From Anaerolineales bacterium (GTDB lineage Bacteria > Chloroflexota > Anaerolineae > Anaerolineales > Villigracilaceae): a stretch of 33,342 bases of DNA. The DNA is taken from contig JAFGKO010000168.1 of assembly GCA_016928525.1 (NCBI GenBank), positions 1 to 33,342 of the forward strand, written 5' to 3'. The position numbers and the translations under genes are program-made. This document shows, one piece after another, positions 7,934 through 15,868 of the stretch (its first letter is position 1; each line of letters starts with the position of its first letter). Under the pieces are notes generated by a model, which made no database searches, was not told the DNA's origin, and saw only the letters and a program-made list of their open reading frames with translations.

Positions 7934-8899
7934 ATGGGTAATTGGGAACTACCGCCAAAAGGCGGTCACCTGGAAAGCCCCAATGGGCTTTACCTCCAGA
8001 CCATGAACATGACCCAGATCAACGAACGCCTCAAGACCAACGATCTGATCATCATTCCTGTGGGAAGTACGGAGTGCCATGGAGCCGGCCAGCCGCTAGG
8101 CGAGGACACGTTCCTGGTAACGCGCATGGTCGAGCAGGTGGCCATGAAGATGGGCTGCACCATCGCCCAGCCAATCTGGTACAGTTCGCACCCCCACAAC
8201 CACCTGGGCATGCCGGGGACCATCGTGGTTCCCGAGGATGTCCTGCTGGCGAACATGAGGGCCATCATCACGGGTCTCTGGAACATGGGCTTCCGCAAGC
8301 AGATTTTTGTCAATGGCCACGGCCAGGAAGAGGTCCTGCCCCTGGCAATCCAGCAATGGCAGAAAAAATACCAGCTTCCGGCAGTGCTGATCACGCTCCA
8401 CACCTGGACGGTAATCCACGATCACATGAAGGACAAGGCTCACGGTGGCCCCTTCGATACGCCCTTCGCACACGCGGATGAAGCGGAGGCCTCGTATTCG
8501 CTGGCCTTGTTCCCGGAATTCATGGACCCGAAGTTGTTCGTGGACAACAAGCCGTCGGGCTTCCTGCCCCCTGGCCACACGGACAAGGGCGGAGATGTAT
8601 ACCACGCCCCGATCAAAGGCCATGAGCATGTCGGATTGGCCGGCATTGAGGTGAAGGATTATCCGGAAGGGGTCATCGGTTCTCCCACTAAGGCCTCGGC
8701 GGATAAAGCCATGGCGGGCCTGAACGCTCTCATGGACTACATGTGCAAGCTGATCGGCGACATCATGACCAGGTTCCCGGCGGGCGTTCTACCCCCGGTG
8801 GACCAGGTCACCATGCGCAGCAAGGAAGAGGTCGAAGAATACGTCAAGGGACCGCTGAACGGCGGCAAGTCTATCTACACCCTCGCCTATCCGCCCTAG
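7934..8899 (+). CDS. Creatininase-family amidohydrolase
   Basis: A metal-dependent hydrolase of the creatininase fold, 321 aa. The family hydrolyses cyclic or linear amide bonds (creatinine, formamidopyrimidine, mycofactocin precursor peptide). The metal-site motif VGSTECHGAGQPLGED places Glu47, His49 and Asp58 with the same spacing as creatininase Glu34, His36 and Asp45 (recalled from the family). NGHGQEE supplies His129, and the FAHADEAEAS segment (about 179-187) resembles the later acidic metal motif. The N-terminus has about 25 extra residues. A good ribosome site (GGAG) precedes the ATG. The neighbours (cupin, TIM barrel, AOR) point to amide or lactam hydrolysis during catabolism rather than creatinine use; the substrate is unknown. 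Confidence 0.8.
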   Translation: MGNWELPPKGGHLESPNGLYLQTMNMTQINERLKTNDLIIIPVGSTECHGAGQPLGEDTFLVTRMVEQVAMKMGCTIAQPIWYSSHPHNHLGMPGTIVVPEDVLLANMRAIITGLWNMGFRKQIFVNGHGQEEVLPLAIQQWQKKYQLPAVLITLHTWTVIHDHMKDKAHGGPFDTPFAHADEAEASYSLALFPEFMDPKLFVDNKPSGFLPPGHTDKGGDVYHAPIKGHEHVGLAGIEVKDYPEGVIGSPTKASADKAMAGLNALMDYMCKLIGDIMTRFPAGVLPPVDQVTMRSKEEVEEYVKGPLNGGKSIYTLAYPP

Positions 8900-8970
8900 A
8901 AACGAAAAGTGAGCGCCCCCATGCAATCGAGCGATCCCAGCCAGACCGCTGACTAGATGTGATGAGAAGT

Positions 8971-9028
8971 GCCCCACTATCTACCAATTCTTGGCTGTTG
9001 TCAGTTGTTTGGTGATAGTGGGGCTTTT
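8971..9028 (+). terminator. Long-stem terminator between the creatininase and AOR genes
   Basis: The arms at 8971-8987 and 9009-9024 pair over about 16 bp with a single bulged base, around a loop of about 21 nt, followed by TTTT. It is positioned to end or attenuate the first sub-operon (cupin, TIM barrel, creatininase). No convincing promoter was found between it and the AOR start. Confidence 0.65.
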
Positions 9029-9087
9029 GTCCCCCTGGGTTTTTCCGGAATTGAGTGTGTTGGTTTTCTAGGCAAATGGAGCAATTG

Positions 9088-10800
9088 ATGAAGCTACTCC
9101 GTGTGAACATGAAACAACTTAAAGTTGAATGGGATCAGGTACCCAGCGTCTACGAGCACCTTGGCGGGAGGGCTTTAATTGCCCGGTTGCTCTTGGAAGA
9201 AGTACCACCTACTTGCGACGCGTTGGGGCCACACAATAAACTGATCTTTTCTCCTGGCCTGTTGGGCGGCGCCGGGGTGACTACCGCTGGCCGACTTTCG
9301 GTCGGCGGTAAAAGCCCGCTGACTGGCGGCGTCAAGGAAGCCAATACGGGCGGCAACGGTGGGGATGTGCTCGGAAAACTGGGCATCAAAGCAATTGTGG
9401 TCGAAGGCCAGCCCGGTCAAGGCCAGTTCTACCTGCTGCACGTCAAAGGCGATGAGGCGGAACTCCTACCAGCTGACGAGGTGCGCGGCCTGGGGACGTA
9501 CGCTACATCCGAGAAACTCCAGGCCCGCTTCGGCGCAGAATGCACGGTCATCTCGATCGGGCAGGCGGGCGAATTCCTGATGCGCGGAGCGGGAATCGCC
9601 TCGACTGGCGACCACGAGCAGCGCAGCAATCATGCCGCCCGGGGTGGACTCGGCGCGCTGATGGGCAGCAAGGGGTTGAAGGCCATCATCATCGACAAGC
9701 CGGTTGGCAAGTCAGTCGAATTTGCAGATGTGGAACTCTTCCGCGCCGCCTCGCGCGCCTTTGCCCAGAAACTCATCAACGATCCGAAATTGGGCGCGCA
9801 AGGCTCACAGCATCTCTACGGTACGGCCTCCATCGTGGCGGCGGTCAACGAAATGGGCTCGTTGCCAACCCGTAACTTTGGCAGCGGCTCCTTCGAGCAG
9901 TCCACCGATTTGCGCGGCGAGCACATGCGCGAGGTCATCCTGGCGCGAGAAGGGAAAATCGGTACCCGCTGCATGCCCGGCTGTGTGATTGCCTGTCGCA
10001 ACCAGTACGTGGACGAGGCGGGCATGCCAATCGTCGGTACGATGCAATATGAGACGATAGCCCTGATTGGTTCTAACCTGGGGATCGGCAACCTGGATGA
10101 CGTTGCACGGCTGAATTATATGTGCAACGATTTCGGCCTGGATACCATCGAAACGGGAGCAGCCCTGGGGGTAGCCATCGAAGCGGGGTTGGTCCAATTT
10201 GGAGATACAGAAGGCGTAATTTCATTATTAAAACAGGTGGGAGAAGGTACCGTTCTGGGGCGGGTCATTGGCAACGGCGCGGTGACAGCCGGTCGCGTAT
10301 TTGGAATCCGGCGCGTACCGGCCGCATTGGGTCAGGCTATGCCGGGTTACGACCCGCGCAGTTTGAAAGGGAACGGAGTAACCTATGCCACGTCCCCGCA
10401 GGGCGCGGACCATACCGCAGGCAACGCGTTTGGAGCCCGCAAAGAAGTGAATCCCCTTGGGATCGAGGGACAGAAGGCGCTTTCCCTGAAATTGCAAATC
10501 ATCGCCGCAATGCTGGATAGCACGGGCTTGTGTTTATTCGCCCGCCCGCCTGTGATTGCCGATCCGCAACTCATGGTGGATATGGTCAATGGCATTTACG
10601 GATGGGGTTGGAACAAGGATGATTTGGATCGCTTCTATCGGGATGTATTACGGAACGAGTTGGAGTTCAATCGCCGCGCCGGCATTACGGCAGCGGATTA
10701 TCGCATCCCTGAATATATGCGCGAGGAACCCCTGGCACCACACAATACAGTTTTTGATATCCCAGATTCTGAGCTAGATGCTGTCTTTGATGCTTTGTAG
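9088..10800 (+). CDS. Aldehyde:ferredoxin oxidoreductase family, tungstopterin enzyme
   Basis: A 570-aa AOR-family oxidoreductase that should carry a bis-pterin tungsten (or molybdenum) cofactor and one 4Fe-4S cluster. The family oxidises aldehydes to acids with ferredoxin, and some members reduce acids or aromatic CoA esters. Visible motifs are the N-terminal LGGRALIARLL, HAARGGLGALMGSKGLKA, the pterin-binding PGYDPRSLKGNGVTYATS followed by GADH, and cluster cysteines in TRCMPGCVIACRN plus DSTGLCLF (about residues 295, 299, 303 and 482). The Cys-x3-Cys-x3-Cys spacing with MPGC is like the YdhV-type subgroup rather than classical Pyrococcus AOR. The start is the ATG at 9088, with GGAG 5 nt upstream; a GTG 33 bp earlier is rejected. 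A MoaD/ThiS-like gene follows 7 bp later. The substrate is not evident. Confidence 0.88.
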   Translation: MKLLRVNMKQLKVEWDQVPSVYEHLGGRALIARLLLEEVPPTCDALGPHNKLIFSPGLLGGAGVTTAGRLSVGGKSPLTGGVKEANTGGNGGDVLGKLGIKAIVVEGQPGQGQFYLLHVKGDEAELLPADEVRGLGTYATSEKLQARFGAECTVISIGQAGEFLMRGAGIASTGDHEQRSNHAARGGLGALMGSKGLKAIIIDKPVGKSVEFADVELFRAASRAFAQKLINDPKLGAQGSQHLYGTASIVAAVNEMGSLPTRNFGSGSFEQSTDLRGEHMREVILAREGKIGTRCMPGCVIACRNQYVDEAGMPIVGTMQYETIALIGSNLGIGNLDDVARLNYMCNDFGLDTIETGAALGVAIEAGLVQFGDTEGVISLLKQVGEGTVLGRVIGNGAVTAGRVFGIRRVPAALGQAMPGYDPRSLKGNGVTYATSPQGADHTAGNAFGARKEVNPLGIEGQKALSLKLQIIAAMLDSTGLCLFARPPVIADPQLMVDMVNGIYGWGWNKDDLDRFYRDVLRNELEFNRRAGITAADYRIPEYMREEPLAPHNTVFDIPDSELDAVFDAL

Positions 10801-10807
10801 ATAAAGA

Positions 10808-11032
10808 ATGAGCATAGAAGTCGAGATATTCGGACAGCTATTACCACTTACAGAACGACGTCAATTTTTGAGTATGAAACGTCCCGTTTTGGTTCGGGAA
10901 GTGGCAAACATAATCGGCTTGAAGCCGGAAGAAATTGGGTTGATCACCATTGATGGTGTTCAGAGCGAAATGGAAGATTTAGTGGAACCAGGCTGCCGAT
11001 TGTGTTTCTTCCCCTATATGTCTGGCGGATAA
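10808..11032 (+). CDS. MoaD/ThiS-family sulfur-carrier protein
   Basis: A 74-aa beta-grasp protein ending in MSGG. The C-terminal Gly-Gly is the part of MoaD and ThiS that is adenylated and loaded with sulfur as thiocarboxylate. It follows the AOR gene by 7 bp, an arrangement common for AOR-family operons, where the carrier is thought to supply the dithiolene sulfur of the pterin cofactor. No E1-like MoeB or MoaE partner is present in the window, so activation must rely on genes elsewhere. A role as a protein modifier cannot be excluded. Confidence 0.85.
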   Translation: MSIEVEIFGQLLPLTERRQFLSMKRPVLVREVANIIGLKPEEIGLITIDGVQSEMEDLVEPGCRLCFFPYMSGG

Positions 11033-11095
11033 ATTGTGCAAGGTGCCTAGTTCGATTGAATTGTGAATAACAACTTTCGAGATCGGAGGACTGGC

Positions 11096-11827
11096 ATGAG
11101 TTATTTGAAGGTTCACGGGCTGAGTAAATCTTTTGGGGGATTAAAAGCAGTCCACGATGTGGGTTTTGAGATCGAACGTGGTGAAATCCTGGGCCTGATC
11201 GGTCCCAATGGCTCTGGCAAGACTACTACTATGAACTTGCTGACCGGATTCTTAAAACCTAATTCCGGCACCATTGTATTCAAAGGGGAAAATGTAGCTG
11301 GGCTCCCACGCTACCAGGTATGTCGAAAAGGGGTAGCCCGGACATTCCAAATCATAAAACCATTCCTTGAATTTACGGCTCTGAAAAATGTGATGGTGGG
11401 TCGGGTTTATGGGCAAGAACCAGCCAAGAATCTAAAAGCAGCTGCTGAGGAAGCCAAAGAAATCCTTGGAATCGTGGGGCTTTTGGACAAAGCGGATATT
11501 TTAGCCAAAGACCTGACTCTGATGGAACGCAAGCGAATGGAGTTGGCCAGGGCCCTGGCAGCTAGGCCCCAGCTGCTTCTATTAGATGAATTGATGGCTG
11601 GCTTGAATCACGCTGAAACCGAAGATGCTATGCAATTGATCAGACAGATAAAGAAAGATCTGAATTTGACTATTTTGATGGTGGAACATATTGTAAAAGC
11701 AATAGTTGGCCTGTCTGATCGCATTGTTGTGTTAAACATGGGCGAGAAAATAGTGGAAGGCCTTCCCCAAGAAGTTATTCACAACCCTGAAGTTATCGAT
11801 GTTTATTTAGGAAAACCCCATGCTTAA
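11096..11827 (+). CDS. livG: Liv-type ABC importer ATPase, LivG-like
   Basis: An ATP-binding subunit of a hydrophobic-amino-acid-type (HAAT) importer, 243 aa. Walker A is GPNGSGKTTTMN, Walker B is LLLLDELMAGLN, and the switch His is in VEHIV. The signature is degenerate: TLMERKRMELARALA stands where LSxGxxR is usual. Glu follows the Walker B Asp, so catalysis is expected. The start is the ATG at 11096, with GGAGGA 5 nt upstream; a GTG 33 bp earlier is less likely. It overlaps livF by 8 bp. Transporters of this class import branched-chain amino acids, urea or aromatic acids; the neighbours favour an aromatic or other organic acid. Confidence 0.88.
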   Translation: MSYLKVHGLSKSFGGLKAVHDVGFEIERGEILGLIGPNGSGKTTTMNLLTGFLKPNSGTIVFKGENVAGLPRYQVCRKGVARTFQIIKPFLEFTALKNVMVGRVYGQEPAKNLKAAAEEAKEILGIVGLLDKADILAKDLTLMERKRMELARALAARPQLLLLDELMAGLNHAETEDAMQLIRQIKKDLNLTILMVEHIVKAIVGLSDRIVVLNMGEKIVEGLPQEVIHNPEVIDVYLGKPHA

Positions 11828-12521
11828 AGTAGAGAATATCAACGCTTACTATGGAGACCTCCAGGCCCTCTGGGGTGTCTCAATGCAGATTAATGAAGGG
11901 GAACTTGTTGCCCTGGTTGGTCCAAATGGCGCCGGGAAAACCACCTCGCTAAAAGTGATTACCGGCCTGCTAAAACTTGCCTCAGGCAGTGTCAATTTCC
12001 TCGATCATGACATAAGTAAAGAAACAGCTCATAAAATCGTTGAATTCGGAATATCTCAGGTCCCCGAGGGAGGCAGGATCTTTGCCGGAATGAGCGTTCT
12101 TGAGAATCTGGAACTGGGAGCGTTCGTTCCTGATGCCAGAAAAGTCAAGAATGAAAGCCTGAAGTGGGTCTATAAAATCTTCCCGCGCTTGGAAGAGAGG
12201 CAAACCCAACAGGCAGGGACTCTGAGTGGCGGGGAACGGCAAATGTTAGCTATAGGCCGAGCATTGATGTCTAAACCCAAGCTTTTGATGTTGGATGAAC
12301 CCTCTTTTGGCCTGGCTCCTATCCTGGTGCAACAGATGTTTGAAATGATCGAAGAGATCAACAAGCAAGGCGTGACGGTACTGCTGGTTGAGCAAAATGT
12401 TCGGGCGGCTCTGGAACTGGCACAGAGGGCTTATGTGATCGAAAATGGCCGGATTGTAGGGGAAGGGAAAGGCGATGATCTCTTGTCATTTGAGTCTATA
12501 CGCAGCGCATACCTAGCATAG
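11820..12521 (+). CDS. livF: Liv-type ABC importer ATPase, LivF-like
   Basis: The second ATP-binding subunit of the HAAT importer, 233 aa, typical for LivF. Walker A is GPNGAGKTTSLK, the signature is LSGGERQMLAIGRAL, Walker B is LLMLDEPSFGLAP, and VEQNVRAALEL is the characteristic LivF switch segment. It should pair with the LivG-like subunit in a heterodimer on the cytoplasmic face of the LivH/LivM channel. It overlaps livG by 8 bp and lies 14 bp before livH, so the four transporter genes are translationally linked. Confidence 0.92.
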   Translation: MLKVENINAYYGDLQALWGVSMQINEGELVALVGPNGAGKTTSLKVITGLLKLASGSVNFLDHDISKETAHKIVEFGISQVPEGGRIFAGMSVLENLELGAFVPDARKVKNESLKWVYKIFPRLEERQTQQAGTLSGGERQMLAIGRALMSKPKLLMLDEPSFGLAPILVQQMFEMIEEINKQGVTVLLVEQNVRAALELAQRAYVIENGRIVGEGKGDDLLSFESIRSAYLA

Positions 12522-12535
12522 AAAAGGACATTTCA

Positions 12536-13417
12536 ATGATTGAAGCTGTAGTGCAAAATCTAGTTTTCGGAATTCTGTTGGGCGCCTTGTACGGCTTGGC
12601 TGCTGTTGGAATCGCGATGGTTTTTGGGGTCACAAAGTTCCTCAATGTAGCTCATGGCGAGCTTTTGATGTTCGGCGGCTACGCAACCTTTTGGCTTTTC
12701 AATCTTTTCGACCTTGACCCATTCCTGTCACTCCCCCTGACCATCATCTTTCTTCTGTTGATCGGAGTAGTTTTATATCAGCTGATTTTCGTTCGCATGG
12801 TCAAATTATCGGAGGAGGAAAAAATCAAGAACACCATGCTTGTCGGTTTCGGCTTGACCTTAATCTTACAAAACATAGCATTGCTCCTCTGGACTGCAGA
12901 TGATCGAGGGGTTACCACTTCCTATTCTGGCATGGCTTTCACCCTGCTAGGTGTGCGCTTCCCATATGTGCGCGTTGCTGGGTTGGTAATCTCGCTGGTT
13001 TGCCTGTTTGCCCTGCAGCAATTCCTGCGCAGAACCTATACGGGGAAAGCCATCCGGGCCACGGTAGAGGATTGGGAAGCAGCTTCTCTGGTGGGAATTG
13101 ATGTAAAAAAGGTCTACCTGCTTTCCTTCCTGATAGGAACCGCATTGGCTGGCGTAGCGGGGGCTCTGGTGCTCGTGAGCTTCTCAGTTGAACCGGCGAT
13201 GGGAATGCACTGGACCCTCAAATCACTGATTGTGATGGTTCTTGGGGGAGTGGGGAATTTCATGGGCACCTTTGTTGGGGGAATCCTTTTGGGTGCCACA
13301 GAATCAGCCACGGCATTTTTCATTAGCGGCAATTACCGGCAGGTGGTTGGCCTTGTACTTTTTTTACTGATTTTGATCTTCAGGCCACAGGGATTGTTCG
13401 GAGCAAAAGAGAGGTAA
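12536..13417 (+). CDS. livH: Liv-type ABC importer permease, LivH-like
   Basis: An inner-membrane permease of 293 aa with about eight predicted hydrophobic spans. The N-terminal GILLGALYGLAAVGIAMVFG and the following FLNVAHGELLMFGGY are the classic LivH signature. The central EDWEAASLVGIDVKKVY is the cytoplasmic coupling loop that contacts the ATPases. It is 3 bp from the livM gene, with which it forms the translocation pore. Nothing in it is unusual for the family. Confidence 0.92.
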   Translation: MIEAVVQNLVFGILLGALYGLAAVGIAMVFGVTKFLNVAHGELLMFGGYATFWLFNLFDLDPFLSLPLTIIFLLLIGVVLYQLIFVRMVKLSEEEKIKNTMLVGFGLTLILQNIALLLWTADDRGVTTSYSGMAFTLLGVRFPYVRVAGLVISLVCLFALQQFLRRTYTGKAIRATVEDWEAASLVGIDVKKVYLLSFLIGTALAGVAGALVLVSFSVEPAMGMHWTLKSLIVMVLGGVGNFMGTFVGGILLGATESATAFFISGNYRQVVGLVLFLLILIFRPQGLFGAKER

Positions 13418-13420
13418 GCG

Positions 13421-14380
13421 ATGAAATTTCTGCGGCCCATCTCTATTGTACTTCTCATCATCATCTTAGCCTATCTCCCTATGGTGATTGAAAAGGATAA
13501 AACGATCAATCTCTTGATTTTGATTTTCCTGTACATTTCGCTAGCTTCGAGTTGGAATATCCTGGGAGGTTACACCGGGCAGACCAGCCTCGGTCATGCC
13601 GCTTTCTTTGGCCTGGGAGCCCTTGCAACCCGCTTGCTGTGGATCAAAGGATTTCCTGTATTTCCAAGTATTCTGGCAGGAAGCCTCCTGGCTGTGGTTT
13701 TCGCTTTGCTGATCGGTGCTCCTGCCTTCAGGTTAAAGGGCGTGTACTTCGCTATTGGTACCCTGGCGCTTGCGCAGATTCTCAATGTTACGGTTGGGAA
13801 TGTATTTCCTGCAATTGCCGCTCTTCCGGTTGAAGAACTCGTTGCCTATCAACTTACTCCTCGTTATTACCTCTTCCTGGGTTTAGCGGTTCTTATTGTC
13901 GGAGCCGCTTATCTCCTTGCTAACTCCAGACTGGGTCTTGGCATGATGTCTGTGCGTGAGGAAGAAGATGCTGCAGAATCGCTGGGCGTCAGCGCTTTGA
14001 GGCACAAACTCATTGCCCTTGGAATCAGCGCTTTCTTCACCGGGCTGGCTGGCGGAGCTTTTGCATACTATCACGTAAGTTACTATTTCCAATTTCCATT
14101 TACTCCGGTATGGAGTCTGGACATGTTGACCATGGTCTATATTGGCGGTACGGGTACCATTCTAGGTCCTGTCATCGGGGCAGTGTTTTTTGTGGGGTTG
14201 AGAGAGTTTCTGGTCCGAAATTTAGGCGAATATCATCTGATCGTATTTGGCGTGCTGTTTGTCCTCGTGGTGCTGTTCCTGCCAGGTGGAATTATTTCAA
14301 TATGGCACAAGATCCAGAGCGCGCTTGCTCGCCGCTCAAAATCGAATGCAGTAAAGCTCTCCCCAAAAGAAGAGAGTTGA
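13421..14380 (+). CDS. livM: Liv-type ABC importer permease, LivM-like
   Basis: The second permease of the HAAT importer, 319 aa. The N-terminal hydrophobic spans are followed by the conserved GGYTGQTSLGHAAFFGLGA and by VREEEDAAESLGVSALRHK, the coupling-helix region typical of LivM. The C-terminus carries VYIGGTGTILGPVIGAVFF, also typical. It is separated from the binding-protein gene by 112 bp, which hold only that gene's strong ribosome site (AAGGAGG) and no clear terminator or promoter. Confidence 0.92.
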   Translation: MKFLRPISIVLLIIILAYLPMVIEKDKTINLLILIFLYISLASSWNILGGYTGQTSLGHAAFFGLGALATRLLWIKGFPVFPSILAGSLLAVVFALLIGAPAFRLKGVYFAIGTLALAQILNVTVGNVFPAIAALPVEELVAYQLTPRYYLFLGLAVLIVGAAYLLANSRLGLGMMSVREEEDAAESLGVSALRHKLIALGISAFFTGLAGGAFAYYHVSYYFQFPFTPVWSLDMLTMVYIGGTGTILGPVIGAVFFVGLREFLVRNLGEYHLIVFGVLFVLVVLFLPGGIISIWHKIQSALARRSKSNAVKLSPKEES

Positions 14381-14492
14381 CATCTTATGTTATTGGCATC
14401 AAGCCAGAAGAAAGGAGAAAAACTATTGATCTTACGTTGAAGAGTAAAAATGATTCTGTCCCATTTTCGTACAATTCTAAGGAGGATGAGTA

Positions 14493-15806
14493 ATGAAAGC
14501 CAAACTAACAAGTTTGATCGTGGTTGTGCTCTTGATGAGCCTTTTGGTCACCAACTGTGCCCCGGCACCCACAGCGGCGCCAGAAACGACTGAGGCGCCA
14601 CCTGCTGAAGAACCCGCAGCACCCGCACCCACTGAAGCTCCGGCAACGGAAGCCCCTAAGCCACCGGCACCCGAATATATCGAACTGGGCGCTTCGATCC
14701 CGCTAACTGGGCCTTTTGGCTCCCTCGGCAACCAAGTGCTCCCCGGTTATGAAATCGCCGTGGCGGACATTAACGCAGCTGGAGGTGTCTACGTTGAAGA
14801 GTATGGGACCCAAATCCCACTGCGCCTGACCTATTACGACGATGAATCCGATCCCACCAAGGCGGTCACCAACCTGGAAACCGTCTACTCCGACCTGGAT
14901 GTGACCGCCTATCTGGGGGGTGCTTCCAGCGGTATGCACGCCGCTACCTCAGCCATCGCTGAAAAGAACCAGGTCCCCTATTGTGGTGTAGCCTTCGCGC
15001 TCTACTCGATTCACCAACAAGGGTACAAGTACCTGTTCTCACCCTTCCCCAAGACACCCCAGCAGGCGAAGGACACCTTTGAAATCCTGAATGCAGCCAT
15101 CCCGGAAGGTGAACGGCCCACCAAGGCGGCGATCTTCTCCTACAGCGATGACTGGGGCAAAGAGCAGGGTGGTCTTTGGCAACAGAATGCCGCAGAATAC
15201 GGTTATGAGGTGGTCGTTTACGAAGAGAGACCCGTAGCGCCTGATAACGATTGGTCTGACGCGATCCTCAAGGCCAAGGCGGAAGGGGCAGAAGTGCTGC
15301 TTTCTATGCCGGTCTTCCCGGATGGCAGCGGCATGTTCAAGACCATGGCCGAACTGGGTTGGACTCCGAAATTCGCTCTGGTGATCAGGGCGCCGGAAGG
15401 CGTCAACTGGGGCGAATCCATGGGCGCGATTGGCGATTATGTCACCATCTTCCCCGGATGGCACAACGGCGCTAGTTTCCCCGGTGTGGATGAACTCAAT
15501 GCGGCCTACGAAGCCGAGTTCGGGCGCCCCGCTGACCTTCTGACGGGTTCGGCTTACACCTGCGTACAGGTCATAGCTAACGCTATCGAGAATGCTGGCA
15601 CGCTGAACCGCGAAGCGGTCCGTGATGCGATGGCTGCTACCGATATGGAGACCGTGATGGGTCCGGTGACCTTCAATGAAGATGGCACCGGCAATGTCTG
15701 GAATCCGCTCATCCAATGGCAGAGCGGAAAGCTAGAACTGGTCTGGCCCGCAGAACACGCCACCACTGATTTCCTCTATCCAGCTCCACCGTTTGAAGAA
15801 CGCTAA
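14493..15806 (+). CDS. Liv-type periplasmic ligand-binding lipoprotein
   Basis: The solute receptor of the HAAT importer, 437 aa. A lipoprotein signal peptide ends at Cys22 (LLVTNC), followed by a low-complexity Ala/Pro/Thr/Glu linker to about residue 57 and then a type I periplasmic binding fold beginning IELGASIPLTGPFGSLG. The DDESDPTKAVTNLETVYSD segment is typical of LivJ/LivK relatives. The long linker is a trait I associate with Chloroflexota lipoproteins. Codon usage is GC-rich and regular, as expected for a highly expressed receptor. The ligand is unknown; homologues bind branched-chain amino acids, amides or aromatic acids. It ends the transporter set, and a 14-bp hairpin follows 25 bp after the stop. 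Confidence 0.9.
   Translation: MKAKLTSLIVVVLLMSLLVTNCAPAPTAAPETTEAPPAEEPAAPAPTEAPATEAPKPPAPEYIELGASIPLTGPFGSLGNQVLPGYEIAVADINAAGGVYVEEYGTQIPLRLTYYDDESDPTKAVTNLETVYSDLDVTAYLGGASSGMHAATSAIAEKNQVPYCGVAFALYSIHQQGYKYLFSPFPKTPQQAKDTFEILNAAIPEGERPTKAAIFSYSDDWGKEQGGLWQQNAAEYGYEVVVYEERPVAPDNDWSDAILKAKAEGAEVLLSMPVFPDGSGMFKTMAELGWTPKFALVIRAPEGVNWGESMGAIGDYVTIFPGWHNGASFPGVDELNAAYEAEFGRPADLLTGSAYTCVQVIANAIENAGTLNREAVRDAMAATDMETVMGPVTFNEDGTGNVWNPLIQWQSGKLELVWPAEHATTDFLYPAPPFEER
14559..14663 (+). repeat. Low-complexity Ala/Pro/Glu linker of the Liv-type receptor
   Basis: Imperfect short repeats of Ala, Pro, Glu and Thr codons encode a flexible tether between the lipidated Cys and the ligand-binding domain. 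Similar tracts occur in both sugar-type receptors (21646-21729 and 26501-26593). Confidence 0.7.
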
Positions 15807-15831
15807 AAGGTATTGGAGCCTTTACCAATCT

Positions 15832-15868
15832 GAATGTGACGATGGCCGCAAAGACCATCGTCACATTC
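15832..15868 (+). terminator. 14-bp perfect hairpin between receptor and reductase-like genes
   Basis: The arms at 15832-15845 and 15855-15868 are perfectly complementary with a 9-nt loop. It follows the receptor stop by 25 bp and may terminate, attenuate or protect the transporter mRNA. No T-run follows. It also covers the GTG (15836) and ATG (15842) candidate starts of the next gene, so it could hide the start codon. Confidence 0.6.

Noticed and set aside
14376..14492. TTGACA overlapping the livM stop as a promoter for the receptor gene.
   Set aside because: No -10 element is found at a suitable distance, so an independent promoter is not supported.
14559..14663. Short repeats that could suggest a CRISPR or VNTR array.
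   Set aside because: They are in-frame Ala/Pro/Glu/Thr codons of a lipoprotein linker with no spacers or regular repeat length.
15039..15716. A 225-codon open frame on the minus strand opposite the Liv-type receptor.
   Set aside because: It lies wholly inside a well-supported receptor gene and has no family features.
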